Of a stretch of 64,000 nucleotides of DNA, positions 61,155 to 64,000 are shown one piece after another (the first letter of the stretch is position 1; the number at the start of each line of letters is the position of its first letter). Source of the stretch: Brevibacillus reuszeri. Lineage in GTDB: Bacteria > Bacillota > Bacilli > Brevibacillales > Brevibacillaceae. The notes under the pieces are model-generated. The model was given only the letters and a program-made list of their open reading frames with translations. It ran no database searches and was not told the origin of the DNA. Both the position numbers and the translations under genes were made by a program. Location of the stretch: NCBI RefSeq assembly GCF_001187725.1, contig NZ_LGIQ01000009.1, positions 1,182,547 to 1,246,546 on the forward strand. The letters are read 5' to 3'.

Positions 61155-61910
61155 CTAATGTTCAATTTGCTCCTTGATCGTTTGCAGAATTCGCTTTTCG
61201 AGGCGAGAGACCTGGACCTGTGATATTCCTAATCGCTCGGCTACCTCAGACTGGGTTTGATCCTTATAATAGCGCAAATAGACGATTAGCTGCTCACGCT
61301 CACTCAAGCGGCTGATGGCATCCTTTAGCGCTATTTTTTCAAACCACTTGTTGACACCTTCATCCGCGATTTGATCGATTAACGTAATGGGGTCCCCATC
61401 GTTTTCAAAAACCGTTTCGTGAATGGAAGAAGGAGCTCGATTGGCTTCTTGCGCAAAAACGACTTCCTCCGGCGTAATCCCTACAGCTTCCGCTACTTCG
61501 GCAATTGTGGGAGCACGGCCGAATTGCTTGTAAAGCTCGTCTTTTGTTCTGCGTACCTTGTTCGCTGTTTCCTTGAGTGATCGGCTTACTTTTACCGTGC
61601 CGTCATCGCGTAAAAAGCGCTGGATTTCTCCGATAATCATCGGTACCGCATAAGTAGAGAAGCGCACATCATAGGACAAATCAAACTTATCAACAGCTTT
61701 CAGCAAACCGATACAACCGATTTGAAACAAATCATCCGCTTCGTATCCACGGTTGATAAAACGCTGTACGACAGACCAGACCAGCCTAATGTTGCTGTTC
61801 ACTAGAAGTTCGCGGGCATGAGCGTCTCCGGCCTGGCTTTTGGCGATCAGTTCCTTCACTTGGTCATTGGTCAGAAATGGTTGACTCGCGTTTTTAATAT
61901 CGGCACCCAT
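61155..61910 (-). CDS. sigF: Sporulation sigma factor F
   Basis: First forespore-specific sigma factor, held inactive by SpoIIAB. The 251-residue protein has regions 2 (YEADDLFQIGCIGLLKAVDKFD, given in parts), 3 (GRAPTIAEVAEAVGITPEEV) and 4 (QSEVAERLGISQVQVSRLEKRIL), all intact. ATG at 61910 has AGGGGT seven bases upstream; a TTG two codons earlier is possible. It follows spoIIAB by 11 bases. Confidence 0.97.
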   Translation of the reverse strand: MGADIKNASQPFLTNDQVKELIAKSQAGDAHARELLVNSNIRLVWSVVQRFINRGYEADDLFQIGCIGLLKAVDKFDLSYDVRFSTYAVPMIIGEIQRFLRDDGTVKVSRSLKETANKVRRTKDELYKQFGRAPTIAEVAEAVGITPEEVVFAQEANRAPSSIHETVFENDGDPITLIDQIADEGVNKWFEKIALKDAISRLSEREQLIVYLRYYKDQTQSEVAERLGISQVQVSRLEKRILQTIKEQIEH

Positions 61911-61921
61911 TGGCAATACCC

Positions 61922-62371
61922 CTAATTTTGTAAGGCTTTGGCAAACGACAAGCGTTTGGTCAGGCGAACCGTTGTACCTTTTCCAACTGCAGTCGCCACT
62001 TCCAAAGAGTCCATGAAATTCTCCATAATGGTAAAGCCCATTCCTGAGCGCTCCAATTCTGGCTTGGTTGTAAAGAGCGGCTGCATCGCCTGCTCTACAT
62101 CCTCAATTCCTTTTCCGTTGTCCTCCACGACAACCTCCACCGTTCCCTCATCAATGCGCACAGAGATATGTACCACACCCTCGGGATTCTCGTCATATCC
62201 GTGAATAATGGCATTGGTAACTGCCTCGGAAATAACGGTTTTCATTTCTTCTAGCTCATCCATGGTGATATCCAGATGAGAAATGAACGAAGCCACAGCC
62301 ACTCGGGTAAATGCTTCATTTTGGCTCAATGCAGCGAACGATACGGACATAAAATTACGTTGTACAGTCAT
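61922..62371 (-). CDS. spoIIAB: Anti-sigma F factor and SpoIIAA kinase
   Basis: Binds SigF and phosphorylates SpoIIAA with ATP. The 149-residue protein has the GHKL ATPase boxes: N-box EAVTNAIIHGY, VEDNGKGI and GMGFTIMENFMD. Its ATG lies two bases after the spoIIAA stop. Full length compared with 146 residues in B. subtilis. Confidence 0.97.
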   Translation of the reverse strand: MTVQRNFMSVSFAALSQNEAFTRVAVASFISHLDITMDELEEMKTVISEAVTNAIIHGYDENPEGVVHISVRIDEGTVEVVVEDNGKGIEDVEQAMQPLFTTKPELERSGMGFTIMENFMDSLEVATAVGKGTTVRLTKRLSFAKALQN

Positions 62372-62373
62372 TA

Positions 62374-62724
62374 CTACGCCACCCCCAGAACAAGCAATGC
62401 GTCTGCTTCGTTTTCACGGAACTTGATCACCTTAAACAATCCTGACATCTCAAAAATTCGATAGATGGTTGGATTAATCGAGCAAACGTACATTTCTCCG
62501 GAACGAGCAGAGATTTGTTTAAACCTGCCCAAAATAACACCGATCCCAGAGCTGTCCATGAATGCCAACTCGGCGAGACTCAAAACGATATGACGGATCT
62601 GGGGGGTTCGTAAAATATCATCGACCTTACTTCGCAGCTCTTCTGCCGTATGATGATCGAGCTCTCCTTGCAAGCGGATTACCAGCACATCCTGGCGGGT
62701 CTCCATCGCAATGCGCAAACTCAT
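62374..62724 (-). CDS. spoIIAA: Anti-anti-sigma F factor
   Basis: STAS-domain protein that, when unphosphorylated, releases SigF from SpoIIAB. The 116-residue product from ATG 62724 puts the phosphorylated serine of FMDSSGIGV at position 58, as in B. subtilis; this supports that start over the GTG at 62733. AAGGAG lies ten bases upstream. Confidence 0.97.
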   Translation of the reverse strand: MSLRIAMETRQDVLVIRLQGELDHHTAEELRSKVDDILRTPQIRHIVLSLAELAFMDSSGIGVILGRFKQISARSGEMYVCSINPTIYRIFEMSGLFKVIKFRENEADALLVLGVA

Positions 62725-62758
62725 AGCTGACACACTCCTTCTCCCGTATTAGCTGTCT

Positions 62759-62785
62759 CTTTCTTCTTTCGTTTAACCAATTCCT
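62759..62785 (-). promoter_or_regulatory. Probable sigma-H promoter of the spoIIA operon
   Basis: Minus-strand AGGAATT (RC of 62779-62785), then 12 bases, then GAAGAAAG (RC of 62759-62766), close to the sigma-H pattern AGGAWTT and GAAT. The last T of GAAT is missing. The spoIIA operon is read by sigma-H with Spo0A in B. subtilis. Confidence 0.5.
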
Positions 62786-62802
62786 GCCAGTCGACAAAAG
62801 AA

Positions 62803-62848
62803 CAAAAAAATCGAGTAGCCACATCTGCTCATTCGAGGCAACTCGATT
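62803..62848 (-). terminator. Terminator after dacF
   Basis: AATCGAGT (62809-62816) pairs with ACTCGATT (62841-62848), partly extended by GCC/GGC; seven T follow on the minus strand. It sets dacF apart from spoIIAA. Confidence 0.78.
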
Positions 62849-62870
62849 CTTTTCGCGCTCATGGTGTCTG

Positions 62871-64000
62871 TTAGTAACTGATTAATACGTTCTTGGTGGT
62901 CCGCTTAAGAATCTCCCACATGCCTGCTTTATCAATCGTTTGTTCGGGATAAAGATCGATTCTGTTTACTTCTTTTCCATCCATGGTGCGGATAAAAATA
63001 TGCCCGACTACCTGCTCTTTGTTCACAGGGGCATTGACCGTAGAATTGATCACGACTTCTTTTTTAAACGAATTGGCAGACTCGCCTTTTTTCATGAGAA
63101 GACTGACCGCATGTGGGGTAACCACATTGATTTTGGGCTGACTCCCCTTGTCTACGGTAAGCTGTTCGACGGTCTCCCCCTTTTTATACATGGGCATAAC
63201 CTGATAATGCGTAAACGCATAATTAAACATCGTGGAAACCTCGTTGTTGCGTGTCTTCACATCCGGTACACCCATGACGACAGCGATAATTCTCATATTG
63301 TTGCGTTTGGCTGTTGCAGTTAAGCAGTACTTGGCCTCACTGGTATAGCCCGTTTTTAATCCGTCTACACCTTCATAAAACCTTACCAGACGGTTTGTAT
63401 TGACTAACCAGAACGGATTCGCCGAGTCCTTGCGCAAATAGTCCTGATAGGTTCCTGTAAAGCGAGTAATACCTTCGTGCTTCAATAATTCTCTGGACAT
63501 AATAGCAATATCAGCTGCAGAGGAATAGTGTTCGGCGGCTGGCAATCCATTCGAATTGACAAAATGGGTATTTTTCATCCCGAGCTGTTTCGCCCGCTCG
63601 TTCATTTTGGCAACGAAGGTTTCTTCTGTTCCGCTCAAATGCTCTGCCATCGCTACAGAGGCATCATTCCCAGAGGCGATAGCAATCCCTTTGATCATAT
63701 CCTCGACAACCATCTCTTCACCTGGCTGCAAGAAAATTTGGGAGCCCCCCATCGAAGCAGCCCGTTCACTCGCCCGCACCTTATCGGTAAGCTTTAATTC
63801 TCCTCTTTCGATTGCTTCCATAATCAGCAGCATCGTCATTACCTTGGTAATGCTCGCAGGTGGCATTTTCTCGTTCGAATTTTTCTCATACAATACCTTA
63901 CCCGTGTCAGCCTCTATCATAACGGCTGCTTTTGCATTTGGGGCAAAATTCATTTCGCCAGTTTGCGGTCCAGCCTTTTCTGCTGCGACAGCTAGTGGAG
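62871..64000 (-). CDS. dacF: D-alanyl-D-alanine carboxypeptidase DacF (N-terminus beyond window)
   Basis: Forespore penicillin-binding protein that regulates cross-linking of the cortex. About 375 residues are visible; the start and most of the signal peptide lie past the right edge, and the first residues seen (PLAVAAEKAG) look like a signal cleavage site. SxxK is SITK, then SGN and KTG; the C-terminal PBP5-type beta domain is complete. It precedes spoIIAA as in B. subtilis, but a terminator lies between. Confidence 0.94.
   Translation of the reverse strand, partial: PLAVAAEKAGPQTGEMNFAPNAKAAVMIEADTGKVLYEKNSNEKMPPASITKVMTMLLIMEAIERGELKLTDKVRASERAASMGGSQIFLQPGEEMVVEDMIKGIAIASGNDASVAMAEHLSGTEETFVAKMNERAKQLGMKNTHFVNSNGLPAAEHYSSAADIAIMSRELLKHEGITRFTGTYQDYLRKDSANPFWLVNTNRLVRFYEGVDGLKTGYTSEAKYCLTATAKRNNMRIIAVVMGVPDVKTRNNEVSTMFNYAFTHYQVMPMYKKGETVEQLTVDKGSQPKINVVTPHAVSLLMKKGESANSFKKEVVINSTVNAPVNKEQVVGHIFIRTMDGKEVNRIDLYPEQTIDKAGMWEILKRTTKNVLISY

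Noticed and set aside
1..64000. Prophage, insertion sequence, CRISPR or defence island
   Set aside because: No transposase, integrase, repeat array or defence gene was seen, and gene order is that of the conserved Bacillales core.

Overview
The window looks like core chromosome of an aerobic, endospore-forming member of the Bacillales. Gene content and order follow the Bacillus subtilis menG/hepS-mtrB-folE-hbs-spoIVA-gpsA-der-cmk-ypeB/sleB-gudB-recS-fer-serA-res-dacB-scpAB-lysA-spoVA-spoIIA-dacF stretch. Several proteins are diverged from B. subtilis and some extra genes are inserted. The protein sequences and these insertions suggest Brevibacillus or a close relative in the Paenibacillaceae (inference only; no rRNA is present). 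There is no phage, insertion sequence, CRISPR array or integration signature.

Layout, left to right, mostly on the minus strand. 1-4.7 kb: menaquinone side-chain genes (menG, cut by the window edge; hepS), the tryptophan regulator mtrB, a lytic transglycosylase, tRNA-Pro(GGG), folE and HU. 5-14 kb: spore coat ATPase spoIVA, a YphF-type lipoprotein, two 2Fe-2S ferredoxins, spoVIF, phospholipid genes gpsA and plsY, ribosome GTPase der, and a YIEGIA-type sporulation membrane module. 14-19 kb: fni, an S1-domain protein, plsC, cmk and a PilZ c-di-GMP receptor. 19-22 kb: germination pair sleB/ypeB, a tiny cysteine protein and prsW. 22-33 kb: asparaginase, glutamate dehydrogenase, a PIG-L deacetylase, the YpbH adaptor, a thioredoxin-reductase-like flavoprotein, a coupled ypbB-recQ-CPBP-LysM operon and ferredoxin.

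33-38.6 kb is the main plus-strand block. A T-box leader precedes a class V aminotransferase that overlaps serA; upstream of the promoter lie PurBox-like inverted motifs. An ArsB/NhaD-type transporter follows. 38.6-46.7 kb: a HAD hydrolase, then resE/resD and resC/resB/resA (redox signalling and cytochrome c maturation) and rluB. 46.8-51.8 kb: spmB, spmA and dacB (spore core dehydration and cortex), scpB/scpA (condensin), an M50 protease and ppiB. 51.9-55.6 kb: a four-part GGDEF-EAL-CBS-GGDEF protein and lysA. 55.9-64 kb: the seven-gene spoVA operon with a clear sigma-G promoter, then spoIIAA-spoIIAB-sigF with a probable sigma-H promoter, and dacF running off the right edge.

The theme is sporulation and the envelope. 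SpoIIAA/AB/SigF start the forespore programme. SpoVA proteins load dipicolinic acid. SpoIVA builds the coat basement. DacB, DacF, SpmA and SpmB shape cortex and hydration. SleB and YpeB degrade cortex at germination. I see no self-contained new defence or mobile system. The items most worth a second look are small: two PurBox-like pairs plus a T-box over serA, a SleB lacking its binding domain, two adjacent 2Fe-2S ferredoxins in the spoIVA neighbourhood, a 52-residue cysteine protein, and the GGDEF-EAL-CBS-GGDEF protein.
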